Of a stretch of DNA of 55,660 nucleotides, positions 1-8,448 are shown piece by piece. The position numbers and the translations under genes were made by a program. The stretch comes from Streptomyces sp. DH37 (GTDB taxonomy: Bacteria; Actinomycetota; Actinomycetes; Streptomycetales; Streptomycetaceae): assembly GCF_029813835.1 (NCBI RefSeq), contig NZ_JARVKV010000043.1, forward strand, positions 1 through 55,660, given 5' to 3'. The notes under the pieces are model-generated. The model searched no databases and had not been told where the DNA came from. It worked only from the letters and a program-made list of their open reading frames with translations. Numbering within the stretch: the first letter of the stretch is position 1; each line of letters begins with the position of its first letter.

Positions 1-18
1 GGACCGCTGACGCGGTCC
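1..18 (-). terminator. Hairpin after the first secreted-protein gene
   Basis: GGACCGC and GCGGTCC pair perfectly (7 bp) around a TGAC loop. The hairpin lies about 30 nt past the stop of the minus-strand gene at 49-561, where a factor-independent terminator is expected. No T-run is visible, which is normal in Streptomyces. Confidence 0.5.
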
Positions 19-48
19 CGCCCCCGGCTCGTTCGGGTCGCGTCCGGA

Positions 49-561
49 TCACAGGGTCCGGGCGGCCTTCACCACGTCGCACCGCAGGGTCCCGGCGCCG
101 TCTGGCGGACCGGTGTACGCGCCGCCCCCGGCCTCGGTGGTCAGGACCTCCCCGGCGGGCACCTCGAAGTCCTCCAGGACGGCGGTGCCCCGCGGGCTGC
201 CCGCCGCGTCCTTGAACGCGACGGTGGCGCTGTAGTCCATGTCCATCCGGCCGGTGTTCCTGATCCGCAGCCGCGCCGTCGTCTTCCCGGCCTCGTCCAC
301 ACCGCAGTCCACGACGGTGATCTCGCGCATGACCTTCTGCTGCTTGCCGCCGCCCGAACCGCTCGAACCGCCGGTGAGCCCGCTGCCGCCGGAGCCGCCG
401 GAGTCACCACCGCTCCCGCCCGACGAGGACGACGACGAGGAGCCGCCGCTGCCGCTGTCGTCGTCGCCGGAGCAGCCGCCTCCGTCCGACTTCCTGGCAC
501 CCGTCAGAGCCACCAGTACGACGGCGGTGACGGCCACCGCCCGTACATGACGAAGCCTCAC
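49..561 (-). CDS. Small secreted protein with Ser/Gly-rich linker
   Basis: 170 aa, GTG start with a GGGGGGA ribosome binding site about 7 nt upstream. A basic and hydrophobic N-terminus (residues 1-21) looks like a signal peptide. There is no lipobox Cys at the expected place; the first Cys comes after a Lys/Asp/Gly stretch. Residues 30-75 are almost only Ser, Gly and Asp. The C-terminal ~95 residues form a predicted beta domain with two Cys (VVDCGVD and LRCDVV) that could make a disulfide, resembling FxLYD-type Ig-like domains of secreted actinobacterial proteins. It is adjacent to a second protein of the same plan (710-1198). Function unknown; position downstream of afsK suggests an envelope protein near a signalling locus, which is inference. 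Confidence 0.75.
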   Translation of the reverse strand: MRLRHVRAVAVTAVVLVALTGARKSDGGGCSGDDDSGSGGSSSSSSSGGSGGDSGGSGGSGLTGGSSGSGGGKQQKVMREITVVDCGVDEAGKTTARLRIRNTGRMDMDYSATVAFKDAAGSPRGTAVLEDFEVPAGEVLTTEAGGGAYTGPPDGAGTLRCDVVKAARTL

Positions 562-709
562 GCTTCATTCCCCCCGTAAGAGCCCGTGAGAGGGCGCGCC
601 GGAGCGCGCCGAGTCCATGTCGTGCCCATGCCATTCCGAGAGGAGGGCCGGGCACCCGCTGAGAACACGCACCCGGCCCCGTCGTGGTTCCCGCCGCTCC
701 CGGACCGGT

Positions 710-1198
710 TCAACCGTCCACGAGGACACGGCAGTCGTCCGCGGCGTCCACCATGCGCGGGTCCCGCGGCTTCACCTCGACGCGCTTGGTCTGGTTCCTC
801 CGCACGCTGACGCGCTGGGAGGAGGTGTCGACGACGTCCCCGAAGTCGTCCACCAGGTGCACGCGGACGGTGTAGGTGCCGGCGTCGCCGTCGGAGAGTT
901 CGACCACCGTCCCCCTGGTCGGCCCGGCGCACGAGATGATCTCGGCGTCCGGCTCGTCCTTGCGCGAGGAGGAGCCGGAGGAACCGCTGCCGGCCGTCGT
1001 GCCCCGGTAGCCGCTGTAGCTCGACCGGCTGCCGGAGCTGTCCTTGCCGCAGCCGCCGCCTCCGCTCTTGCTGCTGCTCCCCCGGCCGCCGCCGCCCTTG
1101 CCGCCGCCGCTTCGGGCCTGACTGAAACCGGACAGGGCCAGTGTCACGACGGTGACGACGGCTATCAGCCTGAGATGGCGCTTCACGGAGCGCTTCAT
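710..1198 (-). CDS. Small secreted protein, paralogue-like neighbour
   Basis: 162 aa from the ATG at 1198, chosen because GGGGGAG lies 7 nt upstream; a longer in-frame start 10 codons earlier has no good ribosome binding site. Signal-peptide-like N-terminus (MKRSVKRHLRL then a hydrophobic run), a Gly/Ser/Lys-rich linker at about residues 25-80, then a beta-rich C-terminal domain with two Cys (IISCAGP, DDCRVL) spaced as in the neighbouring gene. The two genes probably arose by duplication, although linker sequence has diverged. Transcribed in the same direction as afsK upstream. No enzyme motif is seen; function unknown. Confidence 0.75.
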   Translation of the reverse strand: MKRSVKRHLRLIAVVTVVTLALSGFSQARSGGGKGGGGRGSSSKSGGGGCGKDSSGSRSSYSGYRGTTAGSGSSGSSSRKDEPDAEIISCAGPTRGTVVELSDGDAGTYTVRVHLVDDFGDVVDTSSQRVSVRRNQTKRVEVKPRDPRMVDAADDCRVLVDG

Positions 1199-1327
1199 AT
1201 CCGTTCTCCCCCGGTGGACGCTCGGCACGCGTACGCACCCGCTGTTGACTGCCGGACTTTCTACCAGGGTTCACGCGGCGAACGGCCCACGGGGTTCCCG
1301 CGCGGAGCGGTTCACCGGGAAATCGGG

Positions 1328-3787
1328 TCAGGCGCGGGCCTGGCCCGTTCCCTTGGCCGCGTCCAGCGCGTACACGCAGCGGTCCCGGCTGCACGCGAAG
1401 ACCACGCCGCCCGCCACCACCGGCGAACCGGTGATCTCGCCCTCCGTGGCCAGCTTCCAGCGGAGCTGTCCCCCGACGGCGTCCAGCGTGTACAGGCAGT
1501 GGTCCGCCGAGCCGAAGTGGACCCGGCCGTCCGCCACCACCGGGGAGCCGGTGATCTCGCCGCCCGTGGCGAAGCGCCAGCGCGGGGTGCCGCTGACCGC
1601 GTCCAGCGTGTAGAGCGCGCCGCCGCTGCCCAGGTGGACCAGGCCGTCGGCCACCACCAGCGGCTCGGCGGACTGGCGGGACTCCGTCGCGATCCGCCAG
1701 CGGTCGTGGCCGTTGGCCGCGTCCAGCGCGTACACCGTGCCCAGGTAGTCCGCCAGGTAGACGCCGCCGCCCGCGATCGCCGCGCCCGGCGCGAAGGCGG
1801 GCGGGCACAGGAACGCGGCGGGGGCGTCGAAGCGCCACCGCTCCGCGCCGGTGGCCGCGTCCAGCGCGAAGACGCGCGAGCCGGCGCTCACGTACACCAC
1901 GCCGTCGTCGGCGGGCAGCAGCCGCACCGGGACGCCGCCGGTCACCGAGGTGTCGCCGACCGGGTACGACCACTGCTCGGCGCCCGTGCGCGCCTCCAGC
2001 GCGTACAGCCGCCCGTCGCCCCAGGCGTAGACCGAGCCGCCCCGGATCACCGGGCCGGCCTCGGGGGTCTCGAAGTCGGTCTGCGCGCCGGACAGCTCCC
2101 ACAGCCGCTCGCCGGTCGCCGCGTCCCACGCCTGGACGCCGCCGCCCCGGGTGCCCGTGACGACCGTGCCGCGGTCGGCCCGGAGGGCGTAGACCCAGCC
2201 GTCCGTCGCCAGCCGCCAGATCTCGGAGCCGTCGCGGGCGTTCAGGGCGTACAGGCTCGGGCCGTCGGAGGCGTGGACCCGGCCATTGCCCACGGCCATC
2301 GACCACGCCACCTCGCGGGTCTTGAACTGCCGCCGCCCGGTGGCCACGTCCAGCGCGTGGACCTCGAAGGAGGTGACGTACAGCAGGCCGTCGGCGACGG
2401 CCGGCGTGCCCCACACGTCGTTCGACATCCGGAAGCGCCACGGCCGCCAGCGCGGCGGCGCGGCGGTCTCGTCCGGGGACGGGGTGTGGGCCGCGGTGGC
2501 GCCGAGGGCGCCGGTGCCGCCCGTGCCCGTACCGCCGCCGGTGCCGCTCCGGCCGTCCGGCGAGCGCAGCACCCACGACGTCGGGGCGCCGACCTCGGGG
2601 GTGCGGGCCGGGGGCCGCCGCGGCCCGGGGCCGATCGGCACCTGGGCGCCCGGCAGCCGTACGGGTCCGTCACCGGGGGAGTGCGCGGGAGGGTGCGGGG
2701 GCGGCGGGACCGGGGGCGCGCTCCGGGGCGGCGCGGCCACGGACGCGGCGGGCGCTCCCCCGCCGCGCGGATCGGCGGCCGGGGGCCGCCAGTCGGCGCC
2801 GGGCCCGGCCGGAGCCGGGGCGGGAGCGTGCTCCGGAGCCCGGTGCCGGGGCCTGTGCGCGGGCTGCGCGGGCGGGCGGACCGGCCGGGACCGGCCGCCC
2901 CGGTGCCGCTCGATCAGCGCCACCGCGCCGCTCGGCAGCCACGCCGACGCCGTACCGCTGTCGTCGCCGCCGGAGGAGAACAGGTGCGGGGCGAGCTGCG
3001 CCTGGAGGTCGGCCGGGGTGGGCCGCTGGTCGGGCTCCGTCCGCATGCAGGACTCGACGAGCGGCCGCAGCTCGTCGGGCAGGCCCTCCAGGTCCGGGCC
3101 CTCGCGCAGCAGCATGAAGACGGTCTCGACGGGGTTGGCGCCGTGGTAGGGCGGGTGCCCGGTGGCGGCGAAGACCAGGGTGGAGCCGAGGGAGAAGACA
3201 TCGCTGGCGCCCGTGACGCTGCGCGAGTCCCGCGCCTGCTCGGGCGACATGTACGAGGGGGTGCCGACGGCGACGTTGGTCATCGTCAGCCGCGTGTTGG
3301 ACACCCCGGAGGCGATGCCGAAGTCGATCACCCGCGGACCGTCCTCCACCACCAGCACGTTGGACGGCTTCAGATCGCGGTGGACCAGGCCCGCCCCGTG
3401 GATGGACTGGAGCGCCTCGGCGACGCCGGCGGCCAGCCAGCGCACGGCCTGCACCGGGAGCGGCCCGCACTCGTTGACTATCTCCTCCAGGGACGGCGCG
3501 GGCACGTACGCGGTCGCCAGCCACGGCACCGCGGCGCGCGGGTCGGCGTCCACGACGGCGGCCGTGTAGAAGCCGCTGACCGCCCGGGCCGCCTCCACCT
3601 CGCGGGTGAAGCGGACGCGGAACAGCTGGTCCTCGGCGAGCTCGGTGCGCACCGTCTTGATCGCCACGCGCCGTCCGGAGGCCGACCGGGCCAGGTAGAC
3701 CAGCCCCATGCCCCCGGCACCGAGCCGGCCGAGCACCTCGAACGGGCCGATCCGCCGCGGATCGTGCTGCGTCAGCTGCTCCACCAC
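1328..3787 (-). CDS. afsK: AfsK-type Ser/Thr protein kinase with PQQ-like beta-propeller
   Basis: 819 aa; GTG start with GGAGGTGG 8-10 nt upstream. Kinase domain at residues ~15-275: Gly loop LGAGGMGLVYLA, Lys44 in RVAIK, HRDLKPSN (Asp138), IDFG (Asp155), and SPEQA. A Pro/Ala-rich linker (~300-440) is followed by seven or more PQQ/WD-like blades, each ending near ALDAATG..RW, to the C-terminus. No membrane segment is visible, as in AfsK. In S. coelicolor AfsK autophosphorylates and phosphorylates AfsR and DivIVA, linking signals to antibiotic production and hyphal growth (established knowledge). The kinase-domain sequence and the neighbouring VOC and TetR genes fit the afsK locus. The identification is by recognition, not by alignment. 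Confidence 0.93.
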   Translation of the reverse strand: MVEQLTQHDPRRIGPFEVLGRLGAGGMGLVYLARSASGRRVAIKTVRTELAEDQLFRVRFTREVEAARAVSGFYTAAVVDADPRAAVPWLATAYVPAPSLEEIVNECGPLPVQAVRWLAAGVAEALQSIHGAGLVHRDLKPSNVLVVEDGPRVIDFGIASGVSNTRLTMTNVAVGTPSYMSPEQARDSRSVTGASDVFSLGSTLVFAATGHPPYHGANPVETVFMLLREGPDLEGLPDELRPLVESCMRTEPDQRPTPADLQAQLAPHLFSSGGDDSGTASAWLPSGAVALIERHRGGRSRPVRPPAQPAHRPRHRAPEHAPAPAPAGPGADWRPPAADPRGGGAPAASVAAPPRSAPPVPPPPHPPAHSPGDGPVRLPGAQVPIGPGPRRPPARTPEVGAPTSWVLRSPDGRSGTGGGTGTGGTGALGATAAHTPSPDETAAPPRWRPWRFRMSNDVWGTPAVADGLLYVTSFEVHALDVATGRRQFKTREVAWSMAVGNGRVHASDGPSLYALNARDGSEIWRLATDGWVYALRADRGTVVTGTRGGGVQAWDAATGERLWELSGAQTDFETPEAGPVIRGGSVYAWGDGRLYALEARTGAEQWSYPVGDTSVTGGVPVRLLPADDGVVYVSAGSRVFALDAATGAERWRFDAPAAFLCPPAFAPGAAIAGGGVYLADYLGTVYALDAANGHDRWRIATESRQSAEPLVVADGLVHLGSGGALYTLDAVSGTPRWRFATGGEITGSPVVADGRVHFGSADHCLYTLDAVGGQLRWKLATEGEITGSPVVAGGVVFACSRDRCVYALDAAKGTGQARA

Positions 3788-3885
3788 TTGCCTGCCACCT
3801 CCCCGTCGGGGTCGACGATCGCCGCCCCGCGCAGCTTCCCACCGCCGTACGGTCCCGCGGTCCGACAGCGATTCTTCCTGGCGAA

Positions 3886-3909
3886 GCCCCCGGTTGCGAA
3901 CCCGGGGGC
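3886..3909 (-). terminator. Hairpin between VOC gene and afsK
   Basis: GCCCCCGG and CCGGGGGC form an 8-bp stem about 140 nt after the VOC stop and 100 nt before the afsK start. It could end the VOC transcript or act in the afsK leader. The rest of 3788-4050 holds a C/T-rich run (about 3970-4045) and no gene. Confidence 0.4.
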
Positions 3910-4050
3910 GGTGAGTCGCCCATTCCGGGGCCCGGTGTCCCGGTGCGGGGCCGCCCCGTGCCCCGCACCGCGCCCTCACGGCCTCTCCCGGCCTCCCCCG
4001 CCTCTCCTCCGCCCCTTCTCCGCCTCTCCTCCGCTTCTTCTCCCCGTCCC

Positions 4051-5052
4051 TCAGCGAGCCGTGGACGTGTCCAGGACGCCGAAGCGCGCGCCCTGGTTGT
4101 CGACGAGGACCGCGTAGCGGCCGAAGGGGGTGTCCCTGGGCGCCTCGACCGCGCGGCCACCCAGGCGCGCGGCCGTGCGGACGGCGGCGTCGCAGTCGGC
4201 GACCGCGAAGTAGACGAGGAAGTGGGCGGGCATCTCCACCGGGTACGTGTCGTCGATCATCGTACGGCTGCCGACGGCGTGCTCGTCGTCGGCGGGCTCG
4301 CCGGGCGGGGTCCAGACCATGATGTCGGCGGTGTCTCCGGCATCCCCGGCGTCTCCGATGTCCCCGGCACCCCCGGGCGCGGTCCGGTGGACCCTCCCGA
4401 CCTCCTCCAGGCGCTCGGCCTCGGCCGCCTCGGCGGTCTCCTCGGCGGTCTCCTCCGCGGCCTCCTCGGCGGTCCCCTCCGCGTCCGCGGCCCCACCGCT
4501 CCCCCCGGCACGCGCGGAGGCCGGGTGCATGCCGTAGCCGAAGACCTCCGCGTAGAAGGCGTCCACCGCCTCCCTCTCGCGCGTGCAGACCTCGGTCCAC
4601 ACGTACGAGCCGGGCCTGCGCACCGTCCCGAAGCCGGTCAGCGTCCCCGGCTGCCACAGCCCGAAGGCCGCGCCGCCCGGGTCGACGGCCGTGGCCATGA
4701 CCCCGGCGACCCCGGCGATCCCGGCGACCCCGGCGCCGCCGACCGCCACGGGCTCCGTGACGAGCTGGCCGCCCGCCGCGCGGATGCGCCGGGCGGTCGC
4801 CGCGGCGTCGGGCGTCGCGAAGTAGATCGTCCACGCCGTGGGCAGCCGGCCGTCCGGTTTGTGCGCGAGCGCCGCGACCCGCTCGCCGTCGAGCAGCGCG
4901 ATCGTGTAGGACCCCCGTTCGGGCGGCGCCGGGTCACCAAAGGTCCAGCCGAACAGCTCGCCGTAGAAGCGCTTGCCCGCCTCCAGGTCGGGGAGCATCG
5001 CGTCGGTCCAGCAGGGTGTGCCCTCGGCGGAGGCGCCTCCGGCAGCGGCCAT
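4051..5052 (-). CDS. Double VOC (glyoxalase-fold) protein, candidate KbpA homologue
   Basis: 333 aa, ATG start. Two VOC modules: one at about residues 12-125 (TPCWTDAMLPDLEAGKRFY to the FGLWQPG segment) and one at about 135-330, ending FGVLDTSTAR. The second module is split by an unusual acidic Ala/Glu-rich insertion (~175-205) and Gly/Asp/Ala repeats (~218-230); a GVAGIAGVAG run also sits in module one. The gene lies directly upstream of afsK on the same strand. From memory, S. coelicolor KbpA, which binds AfsK and inhibits its autophosphorylation, is a 252-aa protein from this locus annotated as a hydroxylase-type protein; this homologue would be about 80 residues longer. That assignment is inference. 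Metal-binding or enzymatic activity is not evident. Confidence 0.85.
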   Translation of the reverse strand: MAAAGGASAEGTPCWTDAMLPDLEAGKRFYGELFGWTFGDPAPPERGSYTIALLDGERVAALAHKPDGRLPTAWTIYFATPDAAATARRIRAAGGQLVTEPVAVGGAGVAGIAGVAGVMATAVDPGGAAFGLWQPGTLTGFGTVRRPGSYVWTEVCTREREAVDAFYAEVFGYGMHPASARAGGSGGAADAEGTAEEAAEETAEETAEAAEAERLEEVGRVHRTAPGGAGDIGDAGDAGDTADIMVWTPPGEPADDEHAVGSRTMIDDTYPVEMPAHFLVYFAVADCDAAVRTAARLGGRAVEAPRDTPFGRYAVLVDNQGARFGVLDTSTAR

Positions 5053-5181
5053 CTCCGGTTCCTTCCGTACGGTCCTGTCCCGATACGGGAACGCTATCCG
5101 TGGATCACCCCGCGTGCAGCGGATCACCCCATTTGGGTTCGGCCGAATCGCGAGCCGATCATCCCTCGGTAAGCTGACGAC
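5053..5181. promoter_or_regulatory. Divergent promoter region, VOC gene / TetR gene
   Basis: For the TetR gene a -10 box TAAGCT (5170-5175) sits 6 nt before the ATG, suggesting a leaderless mRNA. Two direct copies of GGATCACCCC (5102-5111, 5120-5129), the palindrome TTCGGCCGAA (5138-5147) and TCCCGATACGGGA (5078-5090) are candidate operator elements for the TetR protein. Confidence 0.5.
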
Positions 5182-5829
5182 ATGACAGGACAAGTACGAA
5201 CTGTTGACGGTCGGGTGGCCGGACGCCGGGGCCAGGCGACGCGGCAGAAGCTGCTCACCTGCCTCGGCGAGATGCTCAGCTCGTCGCCGTACCGCGACGT
5301 CCGGGTGATCGACGTCGCACGGCGCGCGGGGACCTCCCCGGCGACCTTCTACCAGTACTTTCCGGACGTGGAGGGCGCCGTCCTGGAGCTGGCCGAGGAG
5401 ATGGCCAGGGACGGCGCCTCCCTCGCCGAGCTGGCCACCGACCGCTCCTGGACCGGCAAGGCCGGCTGGCGGACGGCGGAGGAGCTGGTGGACGGCTTCC
5501 TCTCCTTCTGGCAGCGGAACGACGCGATCCTGCGGGTGGTGGACCTGGGCGCGGCGGAGGGGGATAAACGATTCTCCAAGATCCGCACGAAGGTCCTGAG
5601 CGGGATCACCGGCCCCCTGTCCGACTCCATCGGGCAGCTCCAGTCCAAGGGCAAGGCGGATGCGGGAACCAGCCCGGCGGCCGTCGCGGGATGCCTGGTG
5701 TCGATGCTCGCCTCGGTGGCCGGCCAGCAGAAGGCCGCCCAGAGCTGGGGCGCCAAGAAGGCCGACCTGAAGCCGAGCCTCGCCTACCTGCTCTACCTCG
5801 GCGTCACGGGCCGCAAGCCCACCCGGTAG
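5182..5829 (+). CDS. TetR-family transcriptional regulator
   Basis: 215 aa. N-terminal TetR DNA-binding domain at residues ~14-65, with the helix-turn-helix around VARRAGTSPATFYQYF, then an all-helical ligand/dimer domain. It diverges from the VOC gene upstream of afsK, so autoregulation and control of that gene are plausible. The start is set by the only ATG that keeps the full first helix; the -10 box 6 nt upstream predicts a leaderless transcript. Ligand unknown. The same arrangement (tetR, VOC, afsK) is what I recall of the S. coelicolor afsK locus. Confidence 0.9.
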   Translation: MTGQVRTVDGRVAGRRGQATRQKLLTCLGEMLSSSPYRDVRVIDVARRAGTSPATFYQYFPDVEGAVLELAEEMARDGASLAELATDRSWTGKAGWRTAEELVDGFLSFWQRNDAILRVVDLGAAEGDKRFSKIRTKVLSGITGPLSDSIGQLQSKGKADAGTSPAAVAGCLVSMLASVAGQQKAAQSWGAKKADLKPSLAYLLYLGVTGRKPTR

Positions 5830-5926
5830 GCCCCGGCCGCGAGCCGCGGGCCGCCCGCCCGGCTCCCGTCCCGTCCCCTGCTCCTGTCCGCCCCCGTTCC
5901 CGTCCGCTCCTGTCCGTCCACCGCCC

Positions 5927-5971
5927 GGCTCCCCGGGCGGCCGGCTCCTGTCACCGGCCGCCCGGGGAGCC
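5927..5971. terminator. Strong bidirectional terminator
   Basis: An 18-bp perfect stem: left arm 5927-5944 (GGCTCCCCGGGCGGCCGG), 9-nt loop, right arm 5954-5971. It separates the convergent TetR and subtilisin genes and ends 7 nt before the subtilisin stop codon. Confidence 0.85.
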
Positions 5972-5978
5972 CACGCCG

Positions 5979-7229
5979 TCAGAAGCGGCTGTACAGCAGC
6001 CGGTTCGGCGAGCCCTCCCCCGGCCCCGTCACCCGGCCGGCGCTCGCCGCCGCCAGCAGCACCCGGTTCACCGCCGCGGGCGTGGCGGCCGGGTTCCTCG
6101 AGACGTGGAGCGCCGCGGCGCCCGTCACGTGCGGCGCCGACATCGAGGTGCCGCTCATCGTCTTCACCGCCGTGTCCGAGTCGATCCCGGCCGACGGGAT
6201 GGACGAGCCCGGCGCGAAGACGTCGACGCAGGCGCCGTGGTTGGACCAGCTCGGCTTCGAGTCGTCCCGCGCCGTCGAGGCCACGGTGATCACGGACGGC
6301 TCGCGGGCGGGCGACTGGGTGCACGCGTCGGTGGCCTTGTTGCCGGCCGAGACCACGACGGTGATCCCCGCGGCGACCATCCTCCGCACCGCCGCGTCCT
6401 TGGCCTCGCTCGCGGCGCCGCCGATGCTGACGTTGGCGACGGCGGGCTTGACGGCGTTCTTCACGACCCAGTCGTAGCCGGCCAGCACGCCCTCGGTGGT
6501 GCCCGAGTTCTCGCAGTTGAGCACCCGCACCGCGACCAGCTTCACGCCCTTGGCGACGCCGTGCGCCGCGCCCCCCACGATGCCCGCCACGTGCGTGCCG
6601 TGCCCGTGGCAGTCGGCGGCCGTCCTGTCGCCGTCGACGAAGTCGTAGCCGTAGGAGGCGCGCCCGCCGAACTCCCGGTGGGCGATGTTGACGCCGGAGT
6701 CCACGACGTACGCGGTGACGTTCGACGCCGTGGTGTCGTAGCCGTAGCTCGCGTCGAGCGGCAGGTCGCGCTGGTCGATGCGGTCCAGGCCCCAGGCCGG
6801 ACCGGCCTGGACGCCCGGTACGGCCGGCAGGGCGTCGCCGCGCTCGACGCGGTTGGCCTCGACGTACGCCACCGAGGGGTCGGCGGCCAGGCGCCGGGCC
6901 TGCTTCTCGGTGGCCCGGAGCGAGAAGCCCTTGAGCGCCGAGGCGTAGGTGCGGTCCGCCTCTCCGCCGAAGGCGCCGGTCAGCTCCTCCGCCCTGTCCC
7001 GTACGCCTCCCGCCGTCCTCAGCCCGCCGGCCCGGTCGCCGGAGTCCTTCAGCACCACGATGTACTCGCCGTCCAGCGCGTTCGGCGCGTCGGCGCCCCG
7101 GACCGTCCCCAGGGGGGCGGGCTCGGGGCCGGGGGCGGCGGCTGACGCCGTCGTGGCGGTGGTGCCCGTCAGGACGAGTGCCGCCAGGGCGGCGCCGACG
7201 GCTATGCGGGGTCTTCTGGCCTTCTTCAC
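5979..7229 (-). CDS. Secreted S8 (proteinase K-like) serine protease
   Basis: 416 aa, ATG start. Signal peptide ~1-32 (basic, hydrophobic, TASAAAP cleavage region). Inhibitor I9 propeptide at ~52-127 (EYIVVLKD start). Catalytic domain ~145-410 with Asp177 in VVDSG, His210 in HGTHVAG, oxyanion Asn297 in SAGN and Ser362 in SGTSMSAPHV; all triad residues are present. Length and layout match secreted Streptomyces subtilases; there is no C-terminal P-domain. The next gene upstream on the same strand is a TrmB/LuxR-like regulator, which may control it, although a 211-nt gap lies between. Role: extracellular protein degradation. Confidence 0.95.
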   Translation of the reverse strand: MKKARRPRIAVGAALAALVLTGTTATTASAAAPGPEPAPLGTVRGADAPNALDGEYIVVLKDSGDRAGGLRTAGGVRDRAEELTGAFGGEADRTYASALKGFSLRATEKQARRLAADPSVAYVEANRVERGDALPAVPGVQAGPAWGLDRIDQRDLPLDASYGYDTTASNVTAYVVDSGVNIAHREFGGRASYGYDFVDGDRTAADCHGHGTHVAGIVGGAAHGVAKGVKLVAVRVLNCENSGTTEGVLAGYDWVVKNAVKPAVANVSIGGAASEAKDAAVRRMVAAGITVVVSAGNKATDACTQSPAREPSVITVASTARDDSKPSWSNHGACVDVFAPGSSIPSAGIDSDTAVKTMSGTSMSAPHVTGAAALHVSRNPAATPAAVNRVLLAAASAGRVTGPGEGSPNRLLYSRF

Positions 7230-7352
7230 CGTGTGATCTCTCTTCGATGGGAGTGCGTTGGAGAGTGCTCACGGTTGTAGCCGATGGGGTGTCACCCGGG
7301 GGCACCGGGGTGCCACGGCACGGCTGCGCCCCGGTGCACTTCCGTGCCACCC

Positions 7353-7392
7353 CCGCCGCACGACACCGCGCACCGCCGCACGACACCGCGCA
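7353..7392. repeat. Tandem 20-bp repeat
   Basis: Two exact head-to-tail copies of CCGCCGCACGACACCGCGCA (7353-7372, 7373-7392) followed by a degraded third copy to about 7415. It lies between the regulator stop (7441) and the protease start (7229). Confidence 0.7.
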
Positions 7393-7440
7393 CCGCCGTG
7401 CACCGCCGCATGACGTGGTCGGCGCCTCGCGCCCGGCGCC

Positions 7441-8448
7441 TCACAGCCAGCCCCGCCGCTGCGCCTGGAGGGCGAGCTGGAAGCGGGTTCCCGCGCCGGC
7501 CTGCGCCATCAGCAGTTCCATGCGGCGGAAGAACGTGCGGCGGCTGACGCCCAGTTCGCGGATGATCTGGCTGTCGGGCGCCCCGGCGACCAGCATGGCC
7601 AGGATGCGGCGCTCGGCCGGTCCGGGCCGCGCCCCGCCCGGCGCGGCGGCCCCGCTCTCGGGGTGGATGGGCAGGGCCCGGTCCCAGTACGCCTCGAACA
7701 GCGCCCGCAGCACGGCCAGTAACGCGCCCGGCCGCACCACGAGCATGCTGCGGCTGACGTCCACGTCGGCGATGGACATCGAGACGAAGCCGACGCGGTC
7801 GTCCACCACCATGAGCTTCACCGGCAGCCGGGGCGCCACCCGGGCCTCCTCGCCCGCGTCCACGCACGGCTGGACGTTCCCGGTGAGGTAGCCGGGGTGG
7901 GCGAGCGACGTCCGGGTGTACACCACCCGGTACCGCACCCCGCGGCGCAGCTGCCCGACCTCCTCCTTGGCGCCGCGCTCGGTGTCCCAGAAGTACGGCG
8001 GCGAGTCGAACCGCAGCACCTCCTGCCGCGCCCCGCCCATCGCCTCCCCCAGCACCCGCTCGATGTCGTCCCCGGTCACCTCCTCGGCGACCGAGCCGCC
8101 CACGGCCGACGGCGTACGGCGGCGGTAGCGCTCGTAGGCGCGCGCGACCGCCGAGCGGGCCTCCTCCAGCCGCAGCATCTCGCGCCGGGAGAGCAGTTCC
8201 AGCGCGGACGCGGGCGGTACGGGCACCAGTCCGCCGGCGGGGCCCCCGTCGTCGGGCACCTCGGCCGCCAGGCCGAGGTCGAGCAGCGCGCGCCGCGCGC
8301 CGGCGGGGCCCGGGGACGCCGGGCCGCCCGTCAGCAGCGCCACGTACAGGGCGACGGCCCCGCCGTCCACGCCGAGCGCGGACAGGTGGGCCGCCAGGGC
8401 GTCGGGGCGCGGTGCCTCCGCCGACGTCTCGCCTCCGTCACGCCTCAC
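7441..8448 (-). CDS. TrmB/LuxR-like helix-turn-helix regulator
   Basis: 335 aa from the GTG at 8448. N-terminal ~100 residues resemble the winged-helix part of TrmB-like proteins (LSALGVDGGAVALYVALL). The middle (~110-255) resembles a PLD-type sensor domain found in such regulators. The C-terminus (~265-330) is a LuxR/GerE-type HTH: ERRILAMLVAGAPDSQIIREL then SRRTFFRRM. Proteins of this layout are common in Streptomyces next to secreted enzymes. It is transcribed toward the S8 protease gene and away from the GNAT gene. Inducer unknown. Confidence 0.8.
   Translation of the reverse strand: MRRDGGETSAEAPRPDALAAHLSALGVDGGAVALYVALLTGGPASPGPAGARRALLDLGLAAEVPDDGGPAGGLVPVPPASALELLSRREMLRLEEARSAVARAYERYRRRTPSAVGGSVAEEVTGDDIERVLGEAMGGARQEVLRFDSPPYFWDTERGAKEEVGQLRRGVRYRVVYTRTSLAHPGYLTGNVQPCVDAGEEARVAPRLPVKLMVVDDRVGFVSMSIADVDVSRSMLVVRPGALLAVLRALFEAYWDRALPIHPESGAAAPGGARPGPAERRILAMLVAGAPDSQIIRELGVSRRTFFRRMELLMAQAGAGTRFQLALQAQRRGWL

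Noticed and set aside
617..4117. 1166-codon open frame antisense to afsK and its neighbours
   Set aside because: Runs across several real genes in the opposite frame; long antisense frames are expected at this GC content, and the protein is low-complexity Arg/Ala/Gly.
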